Of a stretch of DNA of 64,000 nucleotides, positions 38,182 through 47,488 are shown piece by piece. How positions within the stretch are numbered: the first letter of the stretch is position 1; each line of letters starts with the position of its first letter. The DNA is from Bradyrhizobium lablabi (GTDB taxonomy: Bacteria > Pseudomonadota > Alphaproteobacteria > Rhizobiales > Xanthobacteraceae), in contig NZ_JAFCJK010000008.1 of assembly GCF_018131005.1 (NCBI RefSeq), positions 62,001 to 126,000 of the forward strand, read 5' to 3'. The notes beneath the pieces are model-generated. The model had not been told where the DNA came from, did not search any database, and worked only from the letters and a program-made list of their open reading frames with translations. Both the position numbers and the translations under genes were made by a program.

Positions 38182-38265
38182 TCCCGGGTTTGACGGTTGC
38201 GATGTCGCCCCGCAGATTGCGGGGTGACATCTTCGGCGTTCGCTTCGCTCGAAACGGGACCGTCC

Positions 38266-38973
38266 ATGCGCTATCAGCTCTACTATTGGCCGATGATCCA
38301 GGGCCGCGGCGAGTATGTCCGGCTTGCGCTGGAGGATGCGAGCGCCAATTACACCGATGTCGCGCGCGGCGAGGGCGGCAGTGACGCGATGATGAACATG
38401 ATGGAGGCAAACAAAGGCACGCCGCCCTTTGCGCCGCCGTTCCTCAAGGCCGGCAAGCTCGTGATCGGGCAGACCGCCAACATCCTGCTCTATCTCGGCG
38501 CGCGCCATCGACTGGCGCCGAAAGCGGAACCGGGCAGGCTGTGGGTGCATCAGCTGCAACTCACCATCGCCGACTTCGTGCTGGAGGTCCACGACACCCA
38601 TCACCCGCTCGGCCCCTCGCTCTATTATGAAGAGCAGAAGGCGCCGGCGAAGAAGCGCACCGAGGAATTCTGGGATTCGCGCGTCCCGAAATATCTCGGC
38701 TATTTCGAGGACCTCGTGGCGGCCAATGGTGGTGCCTATGTCACGGGCCGCCGCGCGACCTATGTCGATCTTTCGCTGTTCCAGATCGTGGAAGGGCTGC
38801 GCTATGCCTTCCCGAAGCGCATGCAGGCCTTTGAACCGGAGACTCCGCGTCTGGTCGAGCTGCGCGACCGCGTCGCCGAGCGGCCCAACATCAAGGCCTA
38901 TCTCGCAAGCGAACGGCGGATTCCGTTCAACGAGGAGGGAATTTTCCGGCGCTACAAGGCGCTGGATGTTTGA
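38266..38973 (+). CDS. Glutathione S-transferase family protein
   Basis: A 235-residue protein. The N-terminal thioredoxin-like half has YQLYYWPMIQGRGEYVRLALEDA and the GSH-contact segment QTANILLYLGARH. The helical C-terminal half (YLGYFEDLVAANGGAYVTGRRATYVDLSLFQIVEGLRY) is sigma/nu-like. The N-terminal Tyr residues are candidates for thiolate activation. I chose the ATG where the thioredoxin-like fold begins. The substrate is unknown. Confidence 0.88.
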   Translation: MRYQLYYWPMIQGRGEYVRLALEDASANYTDVARGEGGSDAMMNMMEANKGTPPFAPPFLKAGKLVIGQTANILLYLGARHRLAPKAEPGRLWVHQLQLTIADFVLEVHDTHHPLGPSLYYEEQKAPAKKRTEEFWDSRVPKYLGYFEDLVAANGGAYVTGRRATYVDLSLFQIVEGLRYAFPKRMQAFEPETPRLVELRDRVAERPNIKAYLASERRIPFNEEGIFRRYKALDV

Positions 38974-39039
38974 ATTGTCCGGGCGGCTTTCTCCGTCGTC
39001 ATGGCCGGGGACAAGCCCAGTATGACAGACCCGAAAGTC

Positions 39040-39414
39040 CTAGTTGTTCCGGCCATCCATCGGCGTCATCGCGATCTTTGACAAATCGATGCCGTCGATG
39101 CAGCTCACATTCAGCGCCACGACGTCGGTGCCGTCGGGCTTCTTGCCGCGAGCGAACACCTCGACGCCGCAGTCGATGCAGAGCTGGTGGCGGATCGCGT
39201 GGTGATTGAATAAATATTCCTTCAAATTCTCCGCACCGGCGCGGAGCTGAAAGCTTGATGGCGACAGGAAGGAGAAGTGCAGGCCCTTCTTTGTGCAGAT
39301 CGAGCAGTTGCAGGCGGTGACCATCGCCATGTCGGTCGTGCATTCGAAACGGACCTGGCCGCAATGGCATCCGCCGGTATAGGTCTTGTTCTCCGTCTTG
39401 ACCCGCTCGTCCAT
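39040..39414 (-). CDS. GFA (CENP-V/Gfa) domain protein
   Basis: A 124-residue zinc protein of the glutathione-dependent formaldehyde-activating (GFA) family. The zinc-binding Cys motifs are visible in order: CHCGQVRFEC, CNCSICTKKG and CIDCGVEVFARG. The GFA fold is shared by enzymes with different substrates, so formaldehyde use is not certain. It starts 9 bases after the stop of the membrane methyltransferase gene and is probably co-transcribed with it. Confidence 0.88.
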   Translation of the reverse strand: MDERVKTENKTYTGGCHCGQVRFECTTDMAMVTACNCSICTKKGLHFSFLSPSSFQLRAGAENLKEYLFNHHAIRHQLCIDCGVEVFARGKKPDGTDVVALNVSCIDGIDLSKIAMTPMDGRNN

Positions 39415-39423
39415 GATCGTGCC

Positions 39424-40098
39424 TCACCATAGCCCCGGCACGAGACGATAGCGCACCCGCGCCGCATAGTCAGCATAGCCCGGCAGGCCCGCCAGCAGCG
39501 TGCGCTCCTCGATTCGCGTGCGGACCGCGAACAAAAGGAAGAACAGCGGCAGGAAGGCGAGGCCCCACCACGATCCGAGCGTCAGCGGCACGCCGGCGAA
39601 AAACAGCATGATGCTGGCATACATGGGATGGCGGACCACCGCATAGGGGCCGTTTGAGATCACCTGGTGATCACGCTCGGACTGCACCTTGACGACGGGT
39701 GCGGCGAAGGAGTTGGTGCGGAACACCCACATGATCAGGGCGGTCGAGATCAGGTACATCGCTGTGCCGACCACTATCTGCGCGGCGCCCGCGTCGGCCC
39801 CGTTGATCCGGCGGTCGAGCCCCATCGCGATGAACCAGAGCAGGGCGGCGACCAAGAACACCAGCATGAACCGCTTGTCGTCCGAAGGCTGCTCCTCGCG
39901 CGCAGTTAGCTTCATGCGCTCGGCGAGCAGCGCGGGATCGACCCTGGCAAGCCACAGGCCGCACACCGGACCGATCACAGCCGAGGCAATGAGGTAGACC
40001 CACGCGCCGGGCCAACGCAGCGTGCCGGCAAAGCCGAACAGCAGCACGCCCATCGCGACAACGACGAGCGTGTTCTGCATGAGGAGCTTTCCGATCAT
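39424..40098 (-). CDS. Isoprenylcysteine/phospholipid methyltransferase-like membrane protein
   Basis: A 224-residue membrane protein with about five hydrophobic spans. The C-terminal region carries the ICMT/PEMT SAM-binding pattern (ISNGPYAVVRHPMYASIMLFF, GVPLTLGSWWGLAFL, RIEERTLLAGLPGYADYAARVRYRLVPGLW). The family methylates small hydrophobic or lipid substrates. It is the first gene of a pair with the GFA protein. The substrate cannot be predicted. Confidence 0.85.
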   Translation of the reverse strand: MIGKLLMQNTLVVVAMGVLLFGFAGTLRWPGAWVYLIASAVIGPVCGLWLARVDPALLAERMKLTAREEQPSDDKRFMLVFLVAALLWFIAMGLDRRINGADAGAAQIVVGTAMYLISTALIMWVFRTNSFAAPVVKVQSERDHQVISNGPYAVVRHPMYASIMLFFAGVPLTLGSWWGLAFLPLFFLLFAVRTRIEERTLLAGLPGYADYAARVRYRLVPGLW

Positions 40099-40118
40099 GG
40101 GCGACTCCCGTCAGTTCC

Positions 40119-40425
40119 ATGCCTCCGATGTTCGCGCGCTTTCCGGCGAACTTGCGGCCGGCCGCGATCGACTCTCGGATTATTCCAGGCGACTGGGACG
40201 GCGTCGTGCGTTGCGAGGTGCTGGAGTGCGATCCGCCGCGGCTGTTGCGCTGTTCCCGGAAGGGCGGCGCGGACACCGATCCGGCCTATGGTTCACGGGT
40301 CGATTCGACGGTCACCTGGACACTGAAGGCGATCGAGGTGGCACGCTCGTTCGCCTGGTGCATGATGGCTTCGTCATGCCCGGCAACAGCTGGCCTATGA
40401 CATGATGAGTTCAGGCTGGCAGGAC
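40119..40425 (+). pseudogene. SRPBCC/AHSA1-domain protein remnant with two frameshifts
   Basis: The plus strand reads IIPGDWDGVVRCEVLECDPPRLLRCSRKGG and ADTDPAYGSRVDSTVTWTLK, typical of AHSA1-type SRPBCC proteins. Near 40338 the match continues in another frame as GGTLVRLVHDGFVMPGN, and from 40390 in the third frame as LAYDMMSSGWQ. Two frame changes and a missing N-terminal third make it a pseudogene. It lies between two minus-strand genes, and no intact copy is in the window. The domain call is an inference from these conserved stretches. Confidence 0.7.
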
Positions 40426-40507
40426 CGCCGACGCCACGGCACGGGCACGGGGATTGGCTCGGGCCGATAGCTGGCGCTCGAATTGAAATCGGCTCTACGA
40501 ATTCTGA

Positions 40508-40972
40508 CTATTTTCGGCCACGCCGCGTTGCCGGCTTGGAATAGGCCGCCATGCGGTCGAGCAGGGCCCCGGCTTTGATCAGGACCGCGCGCTCGCCGGC
40601 TGTGAGGCACGCATCCATGGCTTCGGCAAGCCAGCGCTCGCCGCGCGCGCGGCTCTCGTTGAGAAAACGCTGCCCGGCTGCACTGAGCCGCAGCCTGACC
40701 TTGCGCCGGTCCTTGGCGTCCTGAGTACGCACGATCAGCTTGCGCGCTTCGAGGGAGCGCAGCGCGGCGGCAAGATTCGAGGACCGCATGCCTTCATCGG
40801 CCGCGAGCACCGAGGGTGTCGCCAATTCGCCGTGCCGATCGATGGCACCTAGCACCAGCAGCCGCGCCCAGGATCGGTCGTCGGCTGTGGCCTCACGGCG
40901 CAGCCGGCGGGAAACCCCCATCAACTGCGTTCGCAATCGCGTGAGGTCGTGCGTTGAGCGTTGAATTTTCAT
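40508..40972 (-). CDS. MarR-family transcriptional regulator
   Basis: A 154-residue winged-helix regulator: LRTQLMGVSRRLRREATADD, LGAIDRHGELATPSVLAADEGMRSSNLAAALRSLEARKLIVRTQDAKDRRKVRLRLSAAGQRFL and a C-terminal dimer helix. It diverges from the PEP-mutase-family gene; the shared promoter region carries a palindromic site that abuts its own start codon, suggesting autoregulation. The ligand is unknown. Confidence 0.88.
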   Translation of the reverse strand: MKIQRSTHDLTRLRTQLMGVSRRLRREATADDRSWARLLVLGAIDRHGELATPSVLAADEGMRSSNLAAALRSLEARKLIVRTQDAKDRRKVRLRLSAAGQRFLNESRARGERWLAEAMDACLTAGERAVLIKAGALLDRMAAYSKPATRRGRK

Positions 40973-41009
40973 ATTGCTACCATAAGATAGCTATTGTCGT
41001 ATAGCAATA
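40972..41009. promoter_or_regulatory. Palindromic site in the marR divergent promoter
   Basis: Outer arms TATTGCTA (40972-40979) and TAGCAATA (41002-41009) flank an inner perfect palindrome ATAGCTAT (40987-40994). It starts at the first base of the marR coding region and is AT-rich against a GC-rich background. It is a good candidate operator for the MarR protein and promoter for both genes. Confidence 0.6.
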
Positions 41010-41121
41010 CAGGAGCGAGTATTCTGCCGCGTCCTTCTGCGCAGGAGACGGTGCGGCACTTCGATCGCGGCCGATCACCGTAACGATCGTCGGCCCATCC
41101 AGAATCAGTCAGGAGATGGTG

Positions 41122-41985
41122 ATGGCATCCAGTACCTTACGAACGTTGATCAACGAAAAGCCGTTTGTGGCCTGTCCTGGAGTCTTCGACCTGGTCTCAG
41201 CCAAGCTTGCCGATCGCACCAAGGCCGACGCGCTTTACATGACAGGGTATGGGGCTGTGGCGTCTTACCTCGGATTGCCCGATGCCGGTCTGGCGACCTA
41301 TTCGCAGATGCTCGATCGCGTGCAGGCTATCGCCCAGACCGTGCGCAAGCCGCTGATCGCCGATGGCGATACCGGCTACGGCGGTTTGCTGAACGTTCAC
41401 CATGCGGTCCGCGGCTACGAGAAGGCTGGGGCCGCGGCGATCCAGCTCGAAGATCAGCAGAGTCCCAAGAAATGTGGACACACACCGAACCGGCACGTGA
41501 TCTCCGTCAGGGAGATGATCAACAAGTTGACGGTCGCGAGCGATGCGCGCTCGTCAAAAGATTTTCTGATCATCGCGCGCACCGATGCACGCACGTCACT
41601 CGGCCTCGATGAGGCGATCCGCCGTGGCGAGGCATATGCCAAAGCCGGCGCTGACATTATTTTCATCGAGAGTCCGGAATCGGAAGCGGAGATGCGAAAG
41701 ATCGGATCGGCGCTGGACGTGCCGCTGGTCTCGAACCAGCTTCATGGTGGCCGGACCCCGATCCTCACCCAGGAAAAACTGAGGGAGATCGGCTACCGGA
41801 TGGCGATTTATCCGACGGCGGGCCTGCTCGCCAGCGCGTATGCGCTGAACAGCGTCTATGCTTCGCTGGTCGACGACAAGCCGGTAGAGGCGCCGCTGTA
41901 CGACTTCAACGAGTTCAGCGCGTTGATTGGCTTTCAGGAGGTGTGGGAATTCGAGAAGAAGTACGCCTCACTTGAGGCGGATTGA
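41122..41985 (+). CDS. Isocitrate lyase/PEP mutase superfamily enzyme
   Basis: A 287-residue enzyme of the PrpB/carboxyvinyl-carboxyphosphonate mutase group. Motifs are ADGDTGYGG (metal Asp81/Asp83), AIQLEDQQSPKKCGH with the catalytic-loop Cys118, ARTDAR, and ADIIFIESPES. These favour lyase activity on a substituted malate or isocitrate rather than true PEP mutase. The ATG at 41122 has an AGGAG at good spacing; an ATG at 41116 is too close to it. It overlaps the cytochrome b561 gene (TTGA) and is under the MarR divergent promoter. The exact substrate is unknown. Confidence 0.88.
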   Translation: MASSTLRTLINEKPFVACPGVFDLVSAKLADRTKADALYMTGYGAVASYLGLPDAGLATYSQMLDRVQAIAQTVRKPLIADGDTGYGGLLNVHHAVRGYEKAGAAAIQLEDQQSPKKCGHTPNRHVISVREMINKLTVASDARSSKDFLIIARTDARTSLGLDEAIRRGEAYAKAGADIIFIESPESEAEMRKIGSALDVPLVSNQLHGGRTPILTQEKLREIGYRMAIYPTAGLLASAYALNSVYASLVDDKPVEAPLYDFNEFSALIGFQEVWEFEKKYASLEAD

Positions 41986-42527
41986 GCAGCGACGTGACCG
42001 GTTCCCCTGATAGTCAGCCGAAAGCCTATGACCGCACGACGATCACGCTGCATTGGGCGACCGCAATCCTCGTTGCAATCGAATTCCTGATTGGCAGAAC
42101 GACCAATCTTCTGCCGCGCGGCCCACTTCGGGTAGACATCTGGTCCCTGCATGTCCTGCTCGGTTTTGCGCTTGCTACCGTGGTGGTCGTGGGAATGCTT
42201 TGGCGGAACACGCGCGGCCGTAGATTGCCGCCATTCAACCGCGGCGGCCTCCACGTGGCCGCGGTGGCGACGCACCGGCTACTCGATCTGCTGCTGTTGA
42301 TCATGGTCGCACTGGGCATTGCCAATGTGTTTGCGCACGGCTTTCCGCTGTTCAACATTTGGCACTTTGCGAAATTCGGCGGTAACGATTTCATGCGCAG
42401 CGTCAATGCGTGGCATGGATTGATCGCGAACATCATCATCGTTGTAGCGCTGTTTCATTCCGCGGCCGCGCTTTTCCATCACCATGTGATCAAGGACGGG
42501 GTTTTGCGCAGGATTTGGCCAGCCTGA
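41982..42527 (+). CDS. Cytochrome b561 family protein
   Basis: A 181-residue membrane protein with four hydrophobic spans and the expected haem-ligand His candidates (TLHWATA, LHVLLGF, ATHRLLD, NAWHGLIAN). Members pass electrons between quinol and periplasmic acceptors. The TTG start overlaps the previous stop; a GTG at 41994 is an alternative. Its tight coupling to a lyase-family gene is unusual but may simply reflect shared control. Confidence 0.85.
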   Translation: MSSDVTGSPDSQPKAYDRTTITLHWATAILVAIEFLIGRTTNLLPRGPLRVDIWSLHVLLGFALATVVVVGMLWRNTRGRRLPPFNRGGLHVAAVATHRLLDLLLLIMVALGIANVFAHGFPLFNIWHFAKFGGNDFMRSVNAWHGLIANIIIVVALFHSAAALFHHHVIKDGVLRRIWPA

Positions 42528-42585
42528 CTGAGCGGATGACGTTCAAACAAAGAGATGCTGCGATTCAACCTGATCGCATCCTGAT

Positions 42586-43077
42586 CTAGTCGTCCCGGCT
42601 GCGCGTGATTGCGATCGAGGCTTCAGTCTTGGTGCGCGTGCATTCCATGTTGAGGCGGCGGTAGCGCATCGACACCTTGTCGCCGCGCAGGAGGCCCATC
42701 CTCTTCAGGCACCGCGCCGAACCGGTGGTGGTGTCGTCCTTCGTCACCGTGAAGGCGAGCGCGGCCGCGCTGCCGACGAGACTGTAGAAGTCGGGCTTTG
42801 GCCGCCGGTCGCCCTTGGCGTAGAGTTCGATGGAATAATTCTGTCCCCGACAGCCGAGCGACAATTCTTTGGCCGCCGGATGGGTCAGGTAGACAATGTT
42901 GGCGGCGCGGAAACTGACCTTCAGCCCGTCGATCTGATTGGCGAGCACCTTTGCGATCTCGTCGCACTGATCGGCATGAGCCGGGGCAGTGGCGAAGGCC
43001 GCGCCCAACGCCAGCACCGCCCCCGACAGGGTGGTGCGAAGGCTGAACGGCAAGCGTCGGCGCAGTCGTCTTATCAT
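42586..43077 (-). CDS. Exported conserved hypothetical protein
   Basis: A 163-residue protein with signal peptide MIRRLRRRLPFSLRTTLSGA ending APAHA. The mature part has the segments CDEIAKVLANQIDGLKVSF, KELSLGCRGQNYSIELYAKG and SARCLKRMGLLRG with three spaced Cys. An ATG at 43116 has a better ribosome site (GGGAGG) but would lengthen the signal N-region by 13 residues; I keep 43077 with that caveat. It is divergent from fumarase. Function unknown. Confidence 0.72.
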   Translation of the reverse strand: MIRRLRRRLPFSLRTTLSGAVLALGAAFATAPAHADQCDEIAKVLANQIDGLKVSFRAANIVYLTHPAAKELSLGCRGQNYSIELYAKGDRRPKPDFYSLVGSAAALAFTVTKDDTTTGSARCLKRMGLLRGDKVSMRYRRLNMECTRTKTEASIAITRSRDD

Positions 43078-43287
43078 TGATACCCCCCGCGGTAAGAAAT
43101 GCGCGCGACGGTTCATGCAGCCTCCCGCCGACGCCGTCAACGCCGGATTACATGTCCGTGATGATCCTGCGCATAACCGGACGCGCCGGCTTTCCCTTCC
43201 TTTTGTCCAAAAAATGCTTAGAACGACTCTACATTGCCGGCCGGCCTTTCGCGGCCGTTCCCGGCCTCTCGAACCGACGAGCAGCCT

Positions 43288-44939
<1,652 letters not shown>

Positions 44940-44943
<4 letters not shown>

Positions 44944-45614
44944 GGGCGCTCGGCCTCGACGGATTTTCCAACGGCTGGGTCGCCGTCTGCCTCGACGGCG
45001 ACACGCAGGAGATCGCTTTCCATCGCGATATTGCGGACGCGCTTGCGCGTCCATTCGACTGTGCCGGCATCGATATCCCGATCGGCATGAGCCATGACGG
45101 CGCGCGCGCCTGCGACCGTCTCGCGCGCAATCGGCTGCGGCCACACACCTCGCGCGTTTTCACCGGCGCGCGGCGCTGGCTCTGGCAGGAATTTTGCGAT
45201 CCCGACAAGGCGAACCAAGAGGCGCTGCGTCGTGGCCAGACGCGGGTCTCACGGCAGCTTTGGCACATCGGGCGCAAGATCATGGAGGTTGACGCATTCG
45301 TGCGCGCGCACGGTACACGCAACATCCGTGAGGTGCATCCCGAACTGGTGTTCCTGCGGCTGAACGGCAGCAAGCCGCTGGCGCGGAAGAAGTCGCAGGA
45401 AGGCGATGCGTGTCGCCGCGCGTTGCTCAAACGCTTTGGCTTTCGCGAGATCGACCGGTGGCTGACCGAGGTGCGGATAGGCACCGGAGCAAAACGCGAC
45501 GATGTGCTGGATGCCTGCGCGGTTGCGATCGTCGCACGCGATGCCGCGGGCTGCGTTCCCGACGGAGCGCCGCCGCGCGACCCGTACGGCCTGCCGATGC
45601 AGATTTGGTTCTAG
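44940..45614 (+). CDS. DUF429-family protein
   Basis: A 224-residue protein with an RNase-H-like opening (ALGLDGFSNGWVAVCLDG, then GIDIPIGM). The segment VFTGARRWLWQEFCDPDKANQEAL and the closing KRDDVLDACAVAIVARDA are typical of DUF429. It begins at a TTG inside the fumarase stop (TTGA), so translation is probably coupled. The family is predicted to act on nucleic acid, without a demonstrated reaction. Confidence 0.82.
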
Positions 45615-45682
45615 GTACAGCGCTCTGCCGACGCCGTCGTGGCGAGCAATGCCATGACGGCGATGGAAGTCAGGATGCGCAT
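45611..45682 (-). CDS. Tiny signal-peptide-like ORF (23 residues)
   Basis: MRILTSIAVMALLATTASA followed by ERCT and a stop: a complete export signal with almost no mature part. It lies 20 bases past the stop of the small hypothetical gene on the same strand and overlaps the last bases of the DUF429 gene. No clear ribosome site is seen. It may be a truncated gene or a chance frame. Confidence 0.3.
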   Translation of the reverse strand: MRILTSIAVMALLATTASAERCT

Positions 45683-45702
45683 GCGTATGCGAGAGGTGGT
45701 TG

Positions 45703-45999
45703 TTACGCTCGCGTGCCGGTGAAGGGGAAGCTGCCCATCGGGCCGATGCCCATCTCGCCGGAAATGCTGTCGCCGGCGACCTTGCCGCTGAAGTCAAGCG
45801 TCAGCGGCATCGGATTGGTGATGGAAACCTTCCATGCGACGTCGTCGCCGTTCACGCTGCCGTCGAAGATCTCAGTCGAGTTGCCCTCGGCGCCCTGCGT
45901 GCCCGTGAGCGTGCCACCGGCGCTCTTCAGCGACAGCGTCGCCTTGCGCTCGCCCATCGGCGTCGTCATGGTGAGATTCCAGTTTCCGTCCACCGCCAT
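45703..45999 (-). CDS. Small conserved beta-rich hypothetical protein
   Basis: A 98-residue protein, MAVDGNWNLTMTTPMGERKA, with repeating strand-turn patterns (GTLTGTQGAEGN, IFDGSVNGDDVAWKV, TLDFSGKVAGDSISGEMGIG) that suggest a small lipocalin-like or beta-sandwich fold. Preceded by an AT-rich leader with GGGGAA before the ATG. Similar proteins are common in Bradyrhizobium-type genomes without known function. Confidence 0.72.
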   Translation of the reverse strand: MAVDGNWNLTMTTPMGERKATLSLKSAGGTLTGTQGAEGNSTEIFDGSVNGDDVAWKVSITNPMPLTLDFSGKVAGDSISGEMGIGPMGSFPFTGTRA

Positions 46000-46071
46000 A
46001 TTTGATTCCCCTCAAGCTGAAGTGTGCGCGGCGGTATAGCCCATCTTGCCGCGCAATCCTAACGCTTTACG

Positions 46072-46626
46072 TCAGGCGCGTGCGGCGGCGCGCAGGCGGT
46101 TTCCGATCAGGATGCGGAAGGCGGCGTACTGGATCGCGAAGGCGGCGAGCTTGGCACCGATGAGGACCACTGACACGTAGAACGCCCACAGCGTCATGTT
46201 GCCGGTCGATGCGATCGCCACCGTGCCGGCGGCAAGTGCGAACATCAGTGCCGCCCACGCGTAGCCCGCGAAAATTGCATATTCGGGAATCGTCTGGGTC
46301 ACGATGGGCGGCAAATAGCGCAGCATCCAGCCGCGCTTGAGCATGATCGCGCCGATCGCGACGTGGCCGATCGCGGGTTTAGCCAGCACGAAGCGCGGAT
46401 CGTTCGTCAGCAGCGTCGCGCCGCCCAGCACGATCACCAGCGCAAGGCTCGCCCAGGTCATGTAGCCGAGCGTCTGTCCCTTGACGCGGGACCAGACCAC
46501 CTGTCCGACCGCTCCGAGAATCGCGACCGACGTCGCCAGGACGACGTTGTCGGTCGCAAGGTAGATCACCAGGAAGACGATGGTCGAGAGGAAGTCGGAG
46601 GCGAGCCGGCGAAATACGTCCTTCAT
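46072..46626 (-). CDS. Septation protein IspZ/YciB-like membrane protein
   Basis: A 184-residue membrane protein with about five spans: LASDFLSTIVFLVIYLATDN, then GYMTWASLALVIVLGGATLLTNDPRFVLAKPAIGH, which is typical of the IspZ/YciB family. Conserved family function is envelope integrity or septation. It follows the other membrane gene by 26 bases in an operon preceded by the TetR-type operator pair, so here it is probably an inducible paralogue rather than the housekeeping copy. Confidence 0.78.
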   Translation of the reverse strand: MKDVFRRLASDFLSTIVFLVIYLATDNVVLATSVAILGAVGQVVWSRVKGQTLGYMTWASLALVIVLGGATLLTNDPRFVLAKPAIGHVAIGAIMLKRGWMLRYLPPIVTQTIPEYAIFAGYAWAALMFALAAGTVAIASTGNMTLWAFYVSVVLIGAKLAAFAIQYAAFRILIGNRLRAAARA

Positions 46627-46652
46627 TGTGCGTCCCTGTCCTGCTGGCGGGT

Positions 46653-47228
46653 TCAGTGCGACGGCAGCGCGTTGGCCGGTGGCGTTCCATGCTTGGCCTT
46701 GCGGTACTGTGGATACCATTTTGTGAAGTAGACCGCGCTGTTGCGGGCAGCAAAGGCGACCAGCAGGCCCGACCACAGCGGCAGGTTCGGCACATACAGC
46801 ACCGCGATGTTGCCGATCATCATCAAGAGTGCGGCACCGGTCCAGGCCCAGGTGATCAGATAGTTGGCGCGCTCGAAGCCGGGCAGGCGGGCGGTCTCGG
46901 CATTGACGACTTCCATCGCATATTGCCGCGTGAACGGATGGCGGAACAAGATCGAGAGCAGAGAGAGCAAGAAGATGCCGGTGTCGACGGCGAATCTCAC
47001 TGCGGTGCTGCTGAGCGTCGCGTCGAAAAAGGTGAGATAGAGGCCGATGGCGGAGAACACGACCACCGAGCCAACGCCGAGGATCTTGATGGTGCGGCCG
47101 CGAGCAACATCGAGCGCGATCACGGCGAGACAAATGAGGGCGGCGCACAACAGGCTGACGGTGGCCGGGGTCACCAGCATCAGCATTGCGAAGGCGCCGT
47201 AGGGGGCCAGGATCAGGAAGATCGTCAT
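46653..47228 (-). CDS. Polytopic membrane protein of unknown function
   Basis: A 191-residue protein with about six hydrophobic spans (MTIFLILAPYGAFAMLMLVT, SLLCAALICLAVIALDVA, LITWAWTGAALLMMIGNIAVL). I chose the ATG at 47228 because GAGG lies eight bases upstream; an ATG at 47240 is also in frame. It leads a two-gene operon with the IspZ-like gene, and a perfect copy of the TetR-type operator is 18 bases upstream. Role unknown. Confidence 0.72.
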   Translation of the reverse strand: MTIFLILAPYGAFAMLMLVTPATVSLLCAALICLAVIALDVARGRTIKILGVGSVVVFSAIGLYLTFFDATLSSTAVRFAVDTGIFLLSLLSILFRHPFTRQYAMEVVNAETARLPGFERANYLITWAWTGAALLMMIGNIAVLYVPNLPLWSGLLVAFAARNSAVYFTKWYPQYRKAKHGTPPANALPSH

Positions 47229-47245
47229 CGGAGGCCTCATGACAA

Positions 47246-47264
47246 ATCTTTACATCGTAAAGAT
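47246..47264. promoter_or_regulatory. TetR-type operator A1
   Basis: ATCTTTAC-ATC-GTAAAGAT, a perfect 8-bp inverted repeat with a 3-base spacer, just upstream of the membrane-protein operon. Identical in its arms to operator B1 (48910-48928) in front of the carotenoid oxygenase. Confidence 0.8.
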
Positions 47265-47298
47265 AGCCTAGGGTCGCAGAATGGAATCGTCAAGCGAA

Positions 47299-47317
47299 AT
47301 CTTTACAGTGTCAAAAT
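47299..47317. promoter_or_regulatory. TetR-type operator A2
   Basis: ATCTTTAC-AGT-GTCAAAAT; the left arm is perfect and the right arm matches 6 of 8. It lies 53 bases from A1, and the ATCGTCAAGC just before it (47286-47295) recurs before operator B2. Confidence 0.65.
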
Positions 47318-47488
47318 GGTGAAGCGTCGAGAAAAGGAGAGTTATATCAGTCGATTACATGGGGCGCCCTACGTGAGCCCTCGCGGATCATCGCGCGGCG
47401 ACGAACTTCAAACGCGCAATTGCGCATCAGGGCTTCTAGAGTCCCGCCTCAGCACCGCCGGCTGCCCCGGAATGACGGGAGACCGATG

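Noticed and set aside
46072..47148. A single 358-codon protein covering both membrane genes
   Set aside because: Only the last 184 codons are a membrane protein (IspZ-like); the upstream part is antisense-like, and the other membrane gene uses a different frame.
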